In this document: piece by piece, positions 45,041 through 54,081 of the stretch | Numbering within the stretch: position 1 is the first letter of the stretch | How the letters are laid out: each line of letters starts with the position of its first letter | NCBI GenBank assembly: GCA_002298125.1 | Contig: DBMJ01000011.1 | Coordinates: forward strand, 473,079-537,078 | Direction: 5' to 3' | DNA from: Clostridium sp. UBA701 | GTDB taxonomy: Bacteria; Bacillota; Clostridia; Clostridiales; Clostridiaceae | Length of the DNA stretch: 64,000 nt | The notes under the pieces: generated by a model | Database searches by the model: none | What the model was told of the DNA's origin: nothing | What the model saw: the letters and a program-made list of their open reading frames with translations, nothing else | Made by a program: the position numbers and the translations under genes

Positions 45041-45120
45041 TCTGCCGGGATTCTTTTAATAGGGTGGAGGGAAGAAATCATCCGGGAAAGAGGTTTCTAT
45101 TTTAAGGAATCTCTGGCAGA
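45041..45120. other. 80-nt imperfect inverted repeat (possible structured RNA)
   Basis: Left arm 45041-45062 (TCTGCCGGGATTCTTTTAATAG) and right arm 45097-45120 are near-complementary: TCTGCC, GATTC and AATAG pair fully, with G-U pairs, one bulge and two mismatches between. The 34-nt loop holds a small GGGTG/CATCC hairpin. It has no T-run, so it is not a simple terminator, and it lies between zapA and a downstream hairpin terminator. It may be an RNA in the zapA 3' region, or a relic of a small mobile repeat. Family unknown. Confidence 0.35.
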
Positions 45121-45227
45121 TGTCTTATGATATAAGTCATTAATAATTCTTACTACACTACCATAATATTCACATCTGCTCCTTTTGGTGATTTATTCTC
45201 CACAAAAATTTGTCTGTATTATGCTCT

Positions 45228-45806
45228 TTAGGTGGACTTAAGGTCCTGCCTTGCCCGTGCAAGGCTTATCTGGTTCTCCAAAAGCTTATTTTGAACATCT
45301 ATTAGTTTATATTTTGCACTCTGCAGCTGAAATTTAAGCTCCTTGTTGTCTGCCTTAAGCTTAAGATTTTCTCCAAGATATTGTTCAGCTTTATCCTGAG
45401 TTGCCTTTAGCTCCAAGTTCAATCTTTCTACAGACTCTTGGGCCTCTGTACTCTGCTTATCCTTAGCCTCTTCAAGCTCATCTCTAAGTTTTTGACTAAG
45501 ATGCTCTATCTGAAGAAGCTGCCCCTTTAATAGATCATTTTCCTCCTTTATGCCTCGAACTTCCTTTTCCATAAGCTCGATTTCGTCACAGAGCTCCTGA
45601 TAAGCTCTGTCACACTTCATAAAGTCATCCACCACATTTAAAGCGGTAAGAATGGCAGCAGAGGAAGGACTCAGCTTTCTATTGCCCTCCATAAGGGCCT
45701 GCATCTTTTTATCTACATATTCAGCTACCTTATATAGATACTGTTCACGCTCTTCACCTTTTAAATTATAATCCACTCCATTTATCTTTACACATACCGT
45801 ATTCAT
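45228..45806 (-). CDS. zapA: Cell division protein ZapA
   Basis: A 192-residue protein whose N-terminal 90 residues form a ZapA domain (VCVKINGVDYNLKGEE, YVDKKMQALMEG, AAILTALNVVDDFMK). A long coiled coil (about 65-185) makes it twice the size of typical ZapA, as in several clostridia. It would bundle FtsZ at the division site. AGAGGTGT before ATG 45806 makes that the start, not the upstream in-frame codon at 45848. It lies downstream of pheST, a common clostridial order. Confidence 0.88.
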   Translation of the reverse strand: MNTVCVKINGVDYNLKGEEREQYLYKVAEYVDKKMQALMEGNRKLSPSSAAILTALNVVDDFMKCDRAYQELCDEIELMEKEVRGIKEENDLLKGQLLQIEHLSQKLRDELEEAKDKQSTEAQESVERLNLELKATQDKAEQYLGENLKLKADNKELKFQLQSAKYKLIDVQNKLLENQISLARARQDLKST

Positions 45807-45921
45807 TTGAACACCTCTTGGCAAATTCTTTAAACCCTTTTTAATCATTTCTATACTTTAACTATATTTTAACATAAAACAAGGGCTTGTAAAACCTCAT
45901 TTCTCCAAATTTTAGAACAAT

Positions 45922-48300
45922 TTACCTAAGCTGTGCCCCCAAGGTGTATTCTAGGGCTCTTACTATCTTGTTATGCACTTTATTTACCTCTTCATCCTTG
46001 AGGGTTCTCTCTAATGAACGATATGCTAGGGCATAGGCTACACTCTTTTTACCCTCAGGAATCTGCTTTCCCTTATAGACATCAAAGAGTGAATAGTTCT
46101 CAAGAAGAGCTCCTCCCTGCTTTCTTATAATCTCTTCAATCTCCTGAACCAATACTGTATCCTCAACTAATAATGCTATATCCCTTGTAACTGCTGGGAA
46201 CTTTGGAAGAGGAGTATATTTTCTTTCGCTCTTTCCATGAGCTAGCATAGCGTCCATGTCTAGCTCTGCAGCATAACAGCATTGCTCTATACCGTAATTT
46301 TCACAAACTACTGGAGATACCTCTCCCAGAACACCTAGGATTTCACCCTTATATAATATCTTTGCAGTTTTTCCTGGATGGTAGCTTGGGTTTTCACATT
46401 CCCTTGCAAAGGAATATGCTTCTATGCCAAGGCCTTCTAACAAAACCTCAACAATACCCTTTATATCCACGTACTCTACCTTACCGTACATGCCTATGGT
46501 AATAACATTTTTTTCTTTAGGCAGCTCATTGGAATTCTCTTTAGGCAAATATACCTTTCCAATTTCAAATAGCCTGCACTTATCGTTGCTTCTAGCATAA
46601 TTTATACTTAAAGCCTCCATAATGGAAGGTAAGGCAGTAGTTCTCATAATGCTGTAATCTTCACCTAATGGATTCTTTATGGTTACGGCTCTTCTTAGAA
46701 CACTATCTGCTGGTAGAGCAATTTTATCGAAGTACTTGGAGCTTATAAAGGAGTAGCAAATGGCCTCATTTAGTCCTGCTCCAAGTAGCAGCTGTACTAT
46801 CTTATCCTCTTGCTTTTGCTTCTTGCTCTTTCCACCCTTTATTCCAGAACCCTTTACCATGGTGGTAGGAATATTGTTGTAGCCATAAATCCTAGCTACC
46901 TCTTCTGCTATATCTTCTTTAATAGCTATATCTATTCTAAAGGTAGGAGAATTTACCACAAGCTCCTCACCCTGCAGTTCTGCATGAAACTCAAGACCTT
47001 GTAAGTAGTGTACCATTTTTTCTGCACTGATATCTGTACCAAGGAATTTATTAATCCAACTGCTGCTTACTCTTAGTGTCTTACTCTGTACAGGATTTGG
47101 GTACACATCCACAGTTCCTTCCATAACCTCACCGCAGTTAAGCTGTTCTATAAGGTGGCATGCTCTATCTAAGGCCAAACTAGCTAGATTTGGATCGATA
47201 TCCTTTTCAAATCTAGATGAAGATTCTGTCCTCAGATTAAGTCTTCGTGAGGTCTCTCTAACATTAGTTCCATCAAAGTTTGCACATTCAAAAATGAGCT
47301 CCTTGGTATCCTCTTTTATCTCGGAGTTTAGTCCTCCCATTATACCTGCTAGGGCAATGCCTTTATCTCCATCCTTTATTAGTAAACTGTCAGAGGTAAG
47401 AGTTCTCTCTATACCATCTAAAGTCACAAATTTATCTCCCTCTGCTGCACCCTCAATTACAATGTGCTTTGTGGTAATCTGTCTTCTATCAAAGGCATGC
47501 ATGGGTTCACCAAGCTCCAGCATTACAAAATTTGTGATGTCTACAATATTATTAATGGGCCTTACTCCAGCCTGCAAAAGTCTTTCCTGCATCCAAGAGG
47601 GTGATGGAGCAATCCTTACGTTCTTTACCCCCCTAGCCATGTATCTTCTGCAAAGAGGGCTTTTTATCTCCACCTTAAGAGTATCTTCTATATTCTCACT
47701 GCAAGCTGTACTATAAGTTAATTCAGGTTTGTTAAGGGGAATATCTAAGGTTGCAGCAGTTTCCCTTGCCATACCTAGGATACTCATACAATCTGGCCTG
47801 TTAGAGGTTATTTCAAAGTCCAACACTGTGCTTTCAAGACCAAGTACTTCTACTATATCCTTCCCTATTGGGGTTGTAGGCGGAAGTATCATAAGACCTT
47901 CCACTGGCTTTTCATCTGCAATTCCAAGCTCCTCAAGAGAGCACATCATACCGTTTGACACTACTCCTCTAAGCTTACCCTTCTTAATCTTTAGTCCTCC
48001 GGGGAGAGAAGACCCGTGAAGTGCTACAGGTACTATATCCTGCTCCTTCATATTATCTGCACCTGTTACTATTTGTACAAGCTCCTCCTGCCCTACGTTT
48101 AGCTGACATATAACCAATTTTTCTGCATCTGGATGAGGTTCAATCTTTTCAATCCTTCCCGTTACAACATTGGTGATTTCCTCCCCAGAGGTAATTATCT
48201 CCTCAAGCTTTGAACCTGAAAGGGTAAGCCTTTCCCCTAGCTCCTTTGGGGATATTTCTATATTTACATAATCTTTTATCCACTTAATTGGTACCTTCAT
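45922..48300 (-). CDS. pheT: Phenylalanyl-tRNA synthetase beta subunit
   Basis: A 792-residue PheT: tRNA-binding EMAP-II-like domain (39-150, IEKIEPHPDAEKL), B3/B4 editing domain (about 210-385, GVRPINNIVDITNFVMLELG), B5 (about 400-475), catalytic-like core, and C-terminal ferredoxin-fold anticodon-binding domain (about 700-792, PKFPAVTRDIALLV). Together with PheS it forms the alpha2-beta2 enzyme that charges tRNA-Phe. It follows pheS by 19 bp. Confidence 0.96.
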   Translation of the reverse strand: MKVPIKWIKDYVNIEISPKELGERLTLSGSKLEEIITSGEEITNVVTGRIEKIEPHPDAEKLVICQLNVGQEELVQIVTGADNMKEQDIVPVALHGSSLPGGLKIKKGKLRGVVSNGMMCSLEELGIADEKPVEGLMILPPTTPIGKDIVEVLGLESTVLDFEITSNRPDCMSILGMARETAATLDIPLNKPELTYSTACSENIEDTLKVEIKSPLCRRYMARGVKNVRIAPSPSWMQERLLQAGVRPINNIVDITNFVMLELGEPMHAFDRRQITTKHIVIEGAAEGDKFVTLDGIERTLTSDSLLIKDGDKGIALAGIMGGLNSEIKEDTKELIFECANFDGTNVRETSRRLNLRTESSSRFEKDIDPNLASLALDRACHLIEQLNCGEVMEGTVDVYPNPVQSKTLRVSSSWINKFLGTDISAEKMVHYLQGLEFHAELQGEELVVNSPTFRIDIAIKEDIAEEVARIYGYNNIPTTMVKGSGIKGGKSKKQKQEDKIVQLLLGAGLNEAICYSFISSKYFDKIALPADSVLRRAVTIKNPLGEDYSIMRTTALPSIMEALSINYARSNDKCRLFEIGKVYLPKENSNELPKEKNVITIGMYGKVEYVDIKGIVEVLLEGLGIEAYSFARECENPSYHPGKTAKILYKGEILGVLGEVSPVVCENYGIEQCCYAAELDMDAMLAHGKSERKYTPLPKFPAVTRDIALLVEDTVLVQEIEEIIRKQGGALLENYSLFDVYKGKQIPEGKKSVAYALAYRSLERTLKDEEVNKVHNKIVRALEYTLGAQLR

Positions 48301-48319
48301 TTTTACACCTCCACCTTTA

Positions 48320-49342
48320 TTACTTAAACTGATTTAAAAATCTCATGTCACTTTCATAGAGCATTCTTATATCATCTATACCGTAATTTAACATTACCAT
48401 TCTGTCTACTCCAAAGCCAAAGGCAAAACCACTGTATACCTCAGGGTCAATGCCACAATTTCTCAATACCTGAGGATGCACCATGCCACCTCCCAGCAGT
48501 TCAATAAATCCACTTCCCTTACATACTCTGCAGCCTTCTCCCTTGCATACAAAGCAGGTAGCATCCATTTCGCAGGATGGCTCTGTAAATGGGAAATGAT
48601 GAGGTCTGAATTTTGTAACTACCTTCTCCCCAAACATCTTTTTTGCAAACATCTCTAAGGTTCCCTTAAGGTCTGCAAAGGTAATACCCTTATCTATCAC
48701 CAGGCCCTCCATCTGATAAAATATGGGGGAGTGTGTAGCATCAACTGCATCTGAACGGTATACCTTACCAGGCGCTATCATCTTAATTGGTGGCTTCTGC
48801 TTTTCCATAACCCTAATCTGAATAGGTGAGGTTTGAGTTCTTAAAACCACATTATCGTTAATGTAGAAGGTATCCTGTTCTCCTCTTGCAGGATGATTTT
48901 TAGGAATGTTTAGAGCTTCAAAGTTATAATAGTCAAGCTCTACCTCAGGACCTTCCTCCACTGAAAAACCTAAGGATATAAATATTTCCTTGAATTGCTC
49001 TAAGGTCTGATATAGTGGGTGCCTTAAGCCTATCACTGGTTTTTTCCCTGGTAGAGTTATATCTATAATTTCTTCTTTAAGCTTTTTTTCTTTCTCTATG
49101 GTCTTTATATTTTCTACTCTACTGTCTAAAAACTCCTCCACCTTAGCTCTTACTTCATTAGCAAGCTTACCCATAAGAGGTCTTTCCTCAGGAGATAATC
49201 CTCCCATACTCCTCAAAATAGTAGTAAGCTCTCCCTTTTTCCCTAGATACTTAACTCGTAAGCCTTCTAATTCTGCCATGGATTGAACCTTTTTCATCTC
49301 TTCTAATGCGCTTATTCTTATCTGCTCCAGCTTATCCTTCAT
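48320..49342 (-). CDS. pheS: Phenylalanyl-tRNA synthetase alpha subunit
   Basis: A 340-residue class II synthetase subunit: N-terminal coiled coil (1-90), then motif 2/3 catalytic core with GPEVELDYYNFEALNIP, HPARGEQDTFYI, LLRTQTSPIQIR-type segment, FTEPSCEMDATC and GFAFGFGVDRMVML. It makes phenylalanyl-tRNA with PheT. The AAGGAG upstream of ATG 49342 fixes the start against the longer frame to 49360. A T-box leader precedes it. Confidence 0.96.
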   Translation of the reverse strand: MKDKLEQIRISALEEMKKVQSMAELEGLRVKYLGKKGELTTILRSMGGLSPEERPLMGKLANEVRAKVEEFLDSRVENIKTIEKEKKLKEEIIDITLPGKKPVIGLRHPLYQTLEQFKEIFISLGFSVEEGPEVELDYYNFEALNIPKNHPARGEQDTFYINDNVVLRTQTSPIQIRVMEKQKPPIKMIAPGKVYRSDAVDATHSPIFYQMEGLVIDKGITFADLKGTLEMFAKKMFGEKVVTKFRPHHFPFTEPSCEMDATCFVCKGEGCRVCKGSGFIELLGGGMVHPQVLRNCGIDPEVYSGFAFGFGVDRMVMLNYGIDDIRMLYESDMRFLNQFK

Positions 49343-49399
49343 TTTGCATACTCCTTTCAATATTATTACTTAATTAATTAGAAATAACTACAAAATAAA

Positions 49400-49630
49400 A
49401 AAACGCCCCTAAAAAGGGACGAATTTACTCCGTGGTACCACCCTACTTGACACTATTGTATCCTCTTGGCTAAATGTAACGGTTTTAACCGCCGGGAGCT
49501 ACTAAACTTTTCACACCCAGGACTCAGAAGTGAAGGTCAACACAGTCCTTACATAAAGAGGCTTCCAGTCTATGACCTCTTCTCCCTGAAAGTGTAACTG
49601 TATCTATGTGCTTCTTCATTGTCAATTTTA
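49400..49630 (-). promoter_or_regulatory. T-box leader of pheST
   Basis: On the minus strand the T-box sequence AGGGTGGTACCACGG (about 49431-49445) is followed by a terminator stem CGTCCC/GGGGCG with a T-run (49393-49421). A long stem I lies upstream; a specifier loop containing TTC (Phe) can be read in GACCTTCAC near 49533. Uncharged tRNA-Phe should stabilise the antiterminator and switch on pheST. The pheST gap upstream to 49664 holds nothing else. Confidence 0.9.
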
Positions 49631-49664
49631 TTAACATTTTATATCAATATATTCCCCTTGTCAA

Positions 49665-50453
49665 CTAGGCTTCTTTATTTTGTCTTAGAACCTCATATAT
49701 CATAATGGAACCAGCTACTGCAGCATTTAAGGATTCTGCTCCTCCTGGCATAGGAAGCTTCACAAGTATATCAGCCATATGCTGTACCTCTTTACCCACA
49801 CCACTTGCTTCGCTGCCAATAGCCACAATAATATTTCCCAAAAGAGCCTCCTCATAAAAGTTCTTATCCCCTTTTAGAGAACTAACCACCAGTTTAAAGC
49901 CTTTTTCTCTCATTTGCATTACTTCTTCATAGCTAATCTTATGCACTGGAATATAAAAAAGTGATCCCATGGTAGCCCTTAAGGTTTTTTCATTATATAT
50001 ATCGCATGTTTCCTGTGTTATAAGTACTGCCTTTGCCCCAGCAGCATGTGAAGTACGAATTATAGTTCCTAAATTTCCTGGATCCTGAAGCCTATCTATT
50101 AATACGTAGAAGCCTTTTTCTACTCTTAAAGCCTCTTTCTTCATATTAACCAATGCCACTATGCCCTGGGTATGCTCCGTGGCAGAGAGCTGCTTTAATA
50201 CTCTCTCCTCCAGGATATAAATAGGAACCTGCACTATAAGCTCTAAATAAGCGGACTGTTCAAGCTTACTGAATGCTGCCTTATCTACAAAGATAGCTTC
50301 CACCACAAAGCTTGATTTTATTGCTTCCTCTACAAAGCGAAAGCCCTCTACCAAGAATTGCCCTCTCTCATTACGATACTTCTTATCCTTAAGTTTTTTT
50401 GTCTCTTTTATGAGGGGATTTTCTATACTAGTAATTGTGTTTTTAATATTCAT
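49665..50453 (-). CDS. TrmH/SpoU-family RNA 2'-O-methyltransferase
   Basis: A 262-residue protein: N-terminal RNA 2'-O-ribose methyltransferase substrate-binding domain (1-95, KKLKDKKYRNERGQFLVEG), then the SpoU/TrmH knotted domain (about 110-255) with LIDRLQDPGNLGTIIRT, AIGSEASGVG and PMPGGAESLNAAVAGSI. Acts on rRNA or tRNA using SAM; target nucleotide unknown. AGAGGTGG before ATG 50453 sets the start. It lies beside the Trk/Ktr genes, as in related clostridia. Confidence 0.9.
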   Translation of the reverse strand: MNIKNTITSIENPLIKETKKLKDKKYRNERGQFLVEGFRFVEEAIKSSFVVEAIFVDKAAFSKLEQSAYLELIVQVPIYILEERVLKQLSATEHTQGIVALVNMKKEALRVEKGFYVLIDRLQDPGNLGTIIRTSHAAGAKAVLITQETCDIYNEKTLRATMGSLFYIPVHKISYEEVMQMREKGFKLVVSSLKGDKNFYEEALLGNIIVAIGSEASGVGKEVQHMADILVKLPMPGGAESLNAAVAGSIMIYEVLRQNKEA

Positions 50454-50483
50454 AATCCACCTCTTCACAATGTATTACTAAAG

Positions 50484-51146
50484 CTATTTTACAATAAGAT
50501 TTTCAAGCTTACTAAGGTCATAGGATGAGCCTATAGCAACTATAATATCTCCTTCTTCAATGACATCCTCAGCCATTGGAGAAACGTTTATATCCTTACC
50601 TCTCTTAATTGCCATCACATTCACTCCATAGGTAGCTCTCATATTGAGCTCTCTTAAGGATCTTCCATGCCAATCGCTTATGCTTACCATTTCAACAATG
50701 TTATAATCTGGAGAAAGCTCGATAAAGTCAAGTATATTGGAGGATAACAAGTTATGAGCTACTCTCACTCCCATATCTCTTTCAGGGAATACCACCCTAT
50801 CAGCACCAGTCTTGTAGAGTACCTTAGCATGAAGCTCATTGGTAGCCTTAGCAATTATATATTTTACACCCATTTCCTTAACCAAAAGTGTAGCCATTAT
50901 ACTAGACTGCACATCAGTACCAATAGCAATAACCGCCACATCGAAGTTACCTATTCCCAAAGCTCTAAGATTGTTTTCTTCAGTAACATCAAGCTGTGCA
51001 GAATGAGTTACACTGTCACTTATGTCCTGCACTAAATCCTCATCCATATCTATTGCTAGCACATCGTTTCCAAGGGCATAAAGGGTCTTTGCCACTGAGG
51101 AACCAAATCTTCCTAAACCTATTACTAAAAATTGTTTCTTACTCAT
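50484..51146 (-). CDS. TrkA/KtrA-type potassium-uptake regulatory subunit
   Basis: A 220-residue RCK protein: RCK_N Rossmann domain (1-125, FLVIGLGRFGSSVAKTLY, DMDEDLVQ) binding nucleotide, and RCK_C domain (about 138-220, EMVSISDWHGRSLREL). It forms the gating ring of the KtrB/TrkH channel encoded by the next gene upstream in the same direction (71-bp gap). ATG is followed by a typical MSKKQF start. Confidence 0.93.
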   Translation of the reverse strand: MSKKQFLVIGLGRFGSSVAKTLYALGNDVLAIDMDEDLVQDISDSVTHSAQLDVTEENNLRALGIGNFDVAVIAIGTDVQSSIMATLLVKEMGVKYIIAKATNELHAKVLYKTGADRVVFPERDMGVRVAHNLLSSNILDFIELSPDYNIVEMVSISDWHGRSLRELNMRATYGVNVMAIKRGKDINVSPMAEDVIEEGDIIVAIGSSYDLSKLENLIVK

Positions 51147-51217
51147 AAATGTTCTCTCCTATTTTAAATGATATATTTAAATCCATCTACTTACTTTTTA
51201 TTTAACATATCCAAATA

Positions 51218-52576
51218 TTAGCCAACTAATATCTTGTCCTCTGGATACTTAATGGAGCTTGCCATGCCCTTGTTGGCAAAGGCTATAGCTAAGGTTAGTG
51301 GACCCACTCTACCACAGTACATAGTAAAGGAAATCAATAATCTTCCTATTCTTGATAAGGTAGGTGTAACTCCTATAGTAAGTCCTACAGTGCCGAAAGC
51401 TGAGGTAGTCTCATATAATAGTGCTTCGAAGGTTTTACCCACCTCTGTTATTGAAAGTATCATAGTAACAGTAAGCACTAAGGCTAGAGCTATAACAGTT
51501 ATGGCAAATCCCTTATATACTGTATCCTTTCCTATTCTCCTTTGGAATATTTCTGTATCCTCACGACCTTTAATTACAGAAACTACTGTCATTACAAGCA
51601 TACCAAAGGTAACAGTTTTAATTCCCCCAGCTGTAGAGCCTGGAGAACCTCCGATAAACATTAGAATAATAGTCAAAAAACGGCCTGCAGTAGTCATATC
51701 TGTGGTAGATATGGAATTAAAGCCTGCAGTTCTAGGGGTTACCGACGCAAAAAAGGAAGATAACAGCTTTCCCTTCATGGACATATTCTTTATAGTACCT
51801 GGATTGTTATTCTCCAGCAAAAAGAATAGTATGGCACCGCCAACTACAAGCATAGCAGTTACAGTAATAGCTAGCTTAGAATGTAAAGATAATCTTTTTA
51901 AGTTCTTGGTATAATATATTTCCTGCCATACAAAAAAGCCTAAGCCTCCAATAATTATAAGACAACCAATAACTAAGATAATTACTGGATTGTCAGCATA
52001 TGCAGTTATACTGCCAAATTCCTTACCAGGAACTCCAAGCACGTCAAACCCAGCATTGCAAAAGGCAGATATGGCATGGAATATGCTGTAATATATTCCT
52101 TTGACCCACCCATAATCAGGTATAAATACCGTTGACATTATTAAAGCAGCAGTGCCCTCCACTAGAAAAGTAAAGGTCAATATGTATTTTGAAGTCTTTA
52201 CTAAACCCTGCAGTGAAAAGGAGTTCATGGCTTCCTGCATTACAAGCCTTTCCTTAAGAGTAATTCTCTTCCCAATTATTAATGAGAAAAGAGTCGCTAT
52301 AGCCATAAAGCCAAGTCCACCAGTTTGGATTAAACAAATGATTACAGTCTTACCAAAATAAGTCCAGTGAGTACCTGTATCTAAGGTTACAAGTCCTGTT
52401 ACACAAACTGCTGAGGTAGAGGTAAATAAAGAATCAATAAAGGATGTAGCTTTTCCATCCTGAGCAGATATGGGCAAGGTCAAAAGTATAGCCCCAATTA
52501 ATATTACTGCCGCAAAGCCCAAGGCTAGTATTCGTACTGGAGTAAATTTAAAACTCCTGTCTTTTCTGTACTGCAT
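51218..52576 (-). CDS. TrkH/KtrB-type potassium transporter
   Basis: A 452-residue membrane protein with the four pore-loop repeats of the KtrB/TrkH family (STSAVCVTGLV, ISAFCNAGFDVLG, VTPRTAGFNSIS, TSAFGTVGLTIG) and the ending MYCGRVGPLTLAIAF. It carries K+ (and possibly Na+ coupling) across the membrane with the RCK subunit. GGAGG is too close to ATG 52582; ATG 52576 has 7-nt spacing and is preferred. The pair is KtrAB-like by length, but the exact type is not certain. Confidence 0.94.
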   Translation of the reverse strand: MQYRKDRSFKFTPVRILALGFAAVILIGAILLTLPISAQDGKATSFIDSLFTSTSAVCVTGLVTLDTGTHWTYFGKTVIICLIQTGGLGFMAIATLFSLIIGKRITLKERLVMQEAMNSFSLQGLVKTSKYILTFTFLVEGTAALIMSTVFIPDYGWVKGIYYSIFHAISAFCNAGFDVLGVPGKEFGSITAYADNPVIILVIGCLIIIGGLGFFVWQEIYYTKNLKRLSLHSKLAITVTAMLVVGGAILFFLLENNNPGTIKNMSMKGKLLSSFFASVTPRTAGFNSISTTDMTTAGRFLTIILMFIGGSPGSTAGGIKTVTFGMLVMTVVSVIKGREDTEIFQRRIGKDTVYKGFAITVIALALVLTVTMILSITEVGKTFEALLYETTSAFGTVGLTIGVTPTLSRIGRLLISFTMYCGRVGPLTLAIAFANKGMASSIKYPEDKILVG

Positions 52577-52692
52577 AATCATTCCTCCATGATTACATAA
52601 ATCATCTTAAACTATAAATTTTATATGCAAAGTAATAATTTACATATTGTTCATGCTTACCATTATAGCAATATTTTAATAAAAGTCAAAAG

Positions 52693-52718
52693 AAAAACAT
52701 CGTCCTTGGACGATGTTT
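52693..52718 (-). terminator. Terminator of the infC-rpmI-rplT operon
   Basis: AACATCGTCC pairs with GGACGATGTT around a 2-nt loop, followed on the minus strand by TTTTCTTTT. Confidence 0.85.
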
Positions 52719-52736
52719 GATAAAGCATTGCCTTGA

Positions 52737-53096
52737 CTACTTATTAAGCTGCTTCTTTGCTACTTCTACTAAATCAGTAAAAGCCTTTGGATCGTTTATT
52801 GCTATTTCTGAAAGCATTTTTCTGTTTATATCAACGCCTGCCAGCTTAATTCCATTCATGAACTTGGAATAAGAAATACCATTCATTCTTGCTCCAGCAT
52901 TTATTCTGGCAATCCACAATTGTCTAAAATCTCTCTTCTTAAGCTTTCTTCCTACATAAGCATTTCTTAATGCTCTGATAACTGTTTCGTTAGCTGTCTT
53001 GAAAAGCTTACTTTTTCCACCATAGTAACCTTTTGCAAGCTTTAATACTTTTTTATGATATTTACGAGCATTCATAGCTCTCTTTACTCTTGCCAT
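52737..53096 (-). CDS. rplT: Ribosomal protein L20
   Basis: A 119-residue L20: starts MARVKRAMNARKYHKKVLKL, and has GKSKLFKTANETVIRAL and RKLKKRDFRQLWIARINA. It binds 23S rRNA in 50S assembly and, in Firmicutes, represses its own operon through the leader. TAAGGAGG precedes the ATG. 34 bp after rpmI. Confidence 0.98.
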   Translation of the reverse strand: MARVKRAMNARKYHKKVLKLAKGYYGGKSKLFKTANETVIRALRNAYVGRKLKKRDFRQLWIARINAGARMNGISYSKFMNGIKLAGVDINRKMLSEIAINDPKAFTDLVEVAKKQLNK

Positions 53097-53130
53097 TTTA
53101 TAAAAACCTCCTTAAGTTCCTAATGTTCTA

Positions 53131-53328
53131 TTATAGATAAGGCAGTAGTTTCTTCATTACTTTTTCTTGAGCAACGGAAACATAAGCAGTTTTTCTAAGA
53201 TTTCTCTTTCTCTTTGCACTCTTCTTAGTTAATATATGACTCTTGAATGCCTTAGCTCTCTTAAGTTTTCCAGTTCCAGTCTTCTTAAATCTCTTTGCTG
53301 CACCTCTATGTGTCTTCATTTTTGGCAT
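53131..53328 (-). CDS. rpmI: Ribosomal protein L35
   Basis: A 65-residue very basic protein, MPKMKTHRGAAKRFKKTGTG at the start and AKRKRNLRKTAYVS near the end; full length for bL35. It lies between infC (19 bp) and rplT. Confidence 0.98.
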   Translation of the reverse strand: MPKMKTHRGAAKRFKKTGTGKLKRAKAFKSHILTKKSAKRKRNLRKTAYVSVAQEKVMKKLLPYL

Positions 53329-53347
53329 AATAATTTCCTCCTCTCAG

Positions 53348-53860
53348 TTATGCTCTTTTGGGAGCCAGTATCATTATCATGTTTTTTCCTTCAAGCTTGG
53401 CAGGTTTCTCTACCACGCAAACATCAGATACTTTGGAAACAAAGGATTCCAGTATACGAGTTCCAATATAGGAATAATCTGATTCTCTTCCTCTAAATCT
53501 AACCGTAACCTTTACCTTATCCTGAGCCAGTAAAAACTTTCTGGCATTGTTAGCCTTTATATCGATATCATGTTCTTCTATGGTAGGGCTTAATCTTATC
53601 TCTTTAAGATCTGTAATCTTTTGATTTTTTCGAGCTTCTTTTTCCTTCTTAGACTGCTCATAGATAAACTTACCATAGTCCATGATTTTGCAAACAGGTG
53701 GCTTAGCTGTTGGGGATATCATTACTAAATCCAATTCTTTCTCTCCAGCCATCTTTAAAGCCTCTTTTGATAGAAGAATACCCAACTGGCTGCCATCGCT
53801 GCCAATAACCCTTATTTCCTTTTCCCTGATTTCTTCGTTAATAAGAAAATCTTTGCTAAT
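53348..53860 (-). CDS. infC: Translation initiation factor IF-3 (AUU start)
   Basis: A 170-residue IF-3: N-domain (1-75, FLINEEIREKEIRVIG), linker and C-domain (about 85-170, EIRLSPTIEEHDIDIK, VKVTVRFRGRE). A longer frame could start at GTG 53869, but that GTG lies within the Shine-Dalgarno AGGAGGTG. ATT at 53860, 8 nt after AGGAGG, gives ISKDFLINEE, the same start and sequence beginning as in Bacillus infC. AUU is the non-standard codon IF-3 itself discriminates against, so the factor autoregulates its own translation. First gene of infC-rpmI-rplT. Confidence 0.95.
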   Translation of the reverse strand: MSKDFLINEEIREKEIRVIGSDGSQLGILLSKEALKMAGEKELDLVMISPTAKPPVCKIMDYGKFIYEQSKKEKEARKNQKITDLKEIRLSPTIEEHDIDIKANNARKFLLAQDKVKVTVRFRGRESDYSYIGTRILESFVSKVSDVCVVEKPAKLEGKNMIMILAPKRA

Positions 53861-53937
53861 AGTTTTCACCTCCTAAAACTTTACAAAGGACGAGTTTCTG
53901 TTGAAACTCCCTAAATACCACCTCTATTATCACAATA

Positions 53938-54067
53938 AAAAAGGACGGTATAACACCGTCCTCATTAAACATTTAATGTTTAACCTTATTAGCAATGCCA
54001 TAAGGTGAGAAACGGTGGTTTCTACTTGATTCATTAATATTTTACTCTTATTATCTGTACTTGTCAA
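53938..54067 (-). promoter_or_regulatory. L20 leader and promoter of infC-rpmI-rplT
   Basis: TTGACA (54062-54067), 17-nt spacer, TAAAAT (54039-54044) on the minus strand. The transcribed leader contains paired segments (AACCACCGTTT, then TTAACATTAAATGTTTAA) and ends in a terminator stem AGGACGGT/ACCGTCCT with six T at 53937-53962. This matches the Firmicute L20 leader layout, where L20 binding promotes termination. Confidence 0.8.
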
Positions 54068-54081
54068 TAACTATTAAAATA

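Noticed and set aside
45060..45075. AGGGTGG in the inverted repeat, like the T-box core
   Set aside because: The bases that follow do not give the T-box consensus and no synthetase or amino-acid gene lies downstream on that strand.
51234..51914. 226-codon frame antisense to the potassium transporter gene
   Set aside because: The opposite strand encodes a clear KtrB/TrkH; the antisense frame has no start signal or family.
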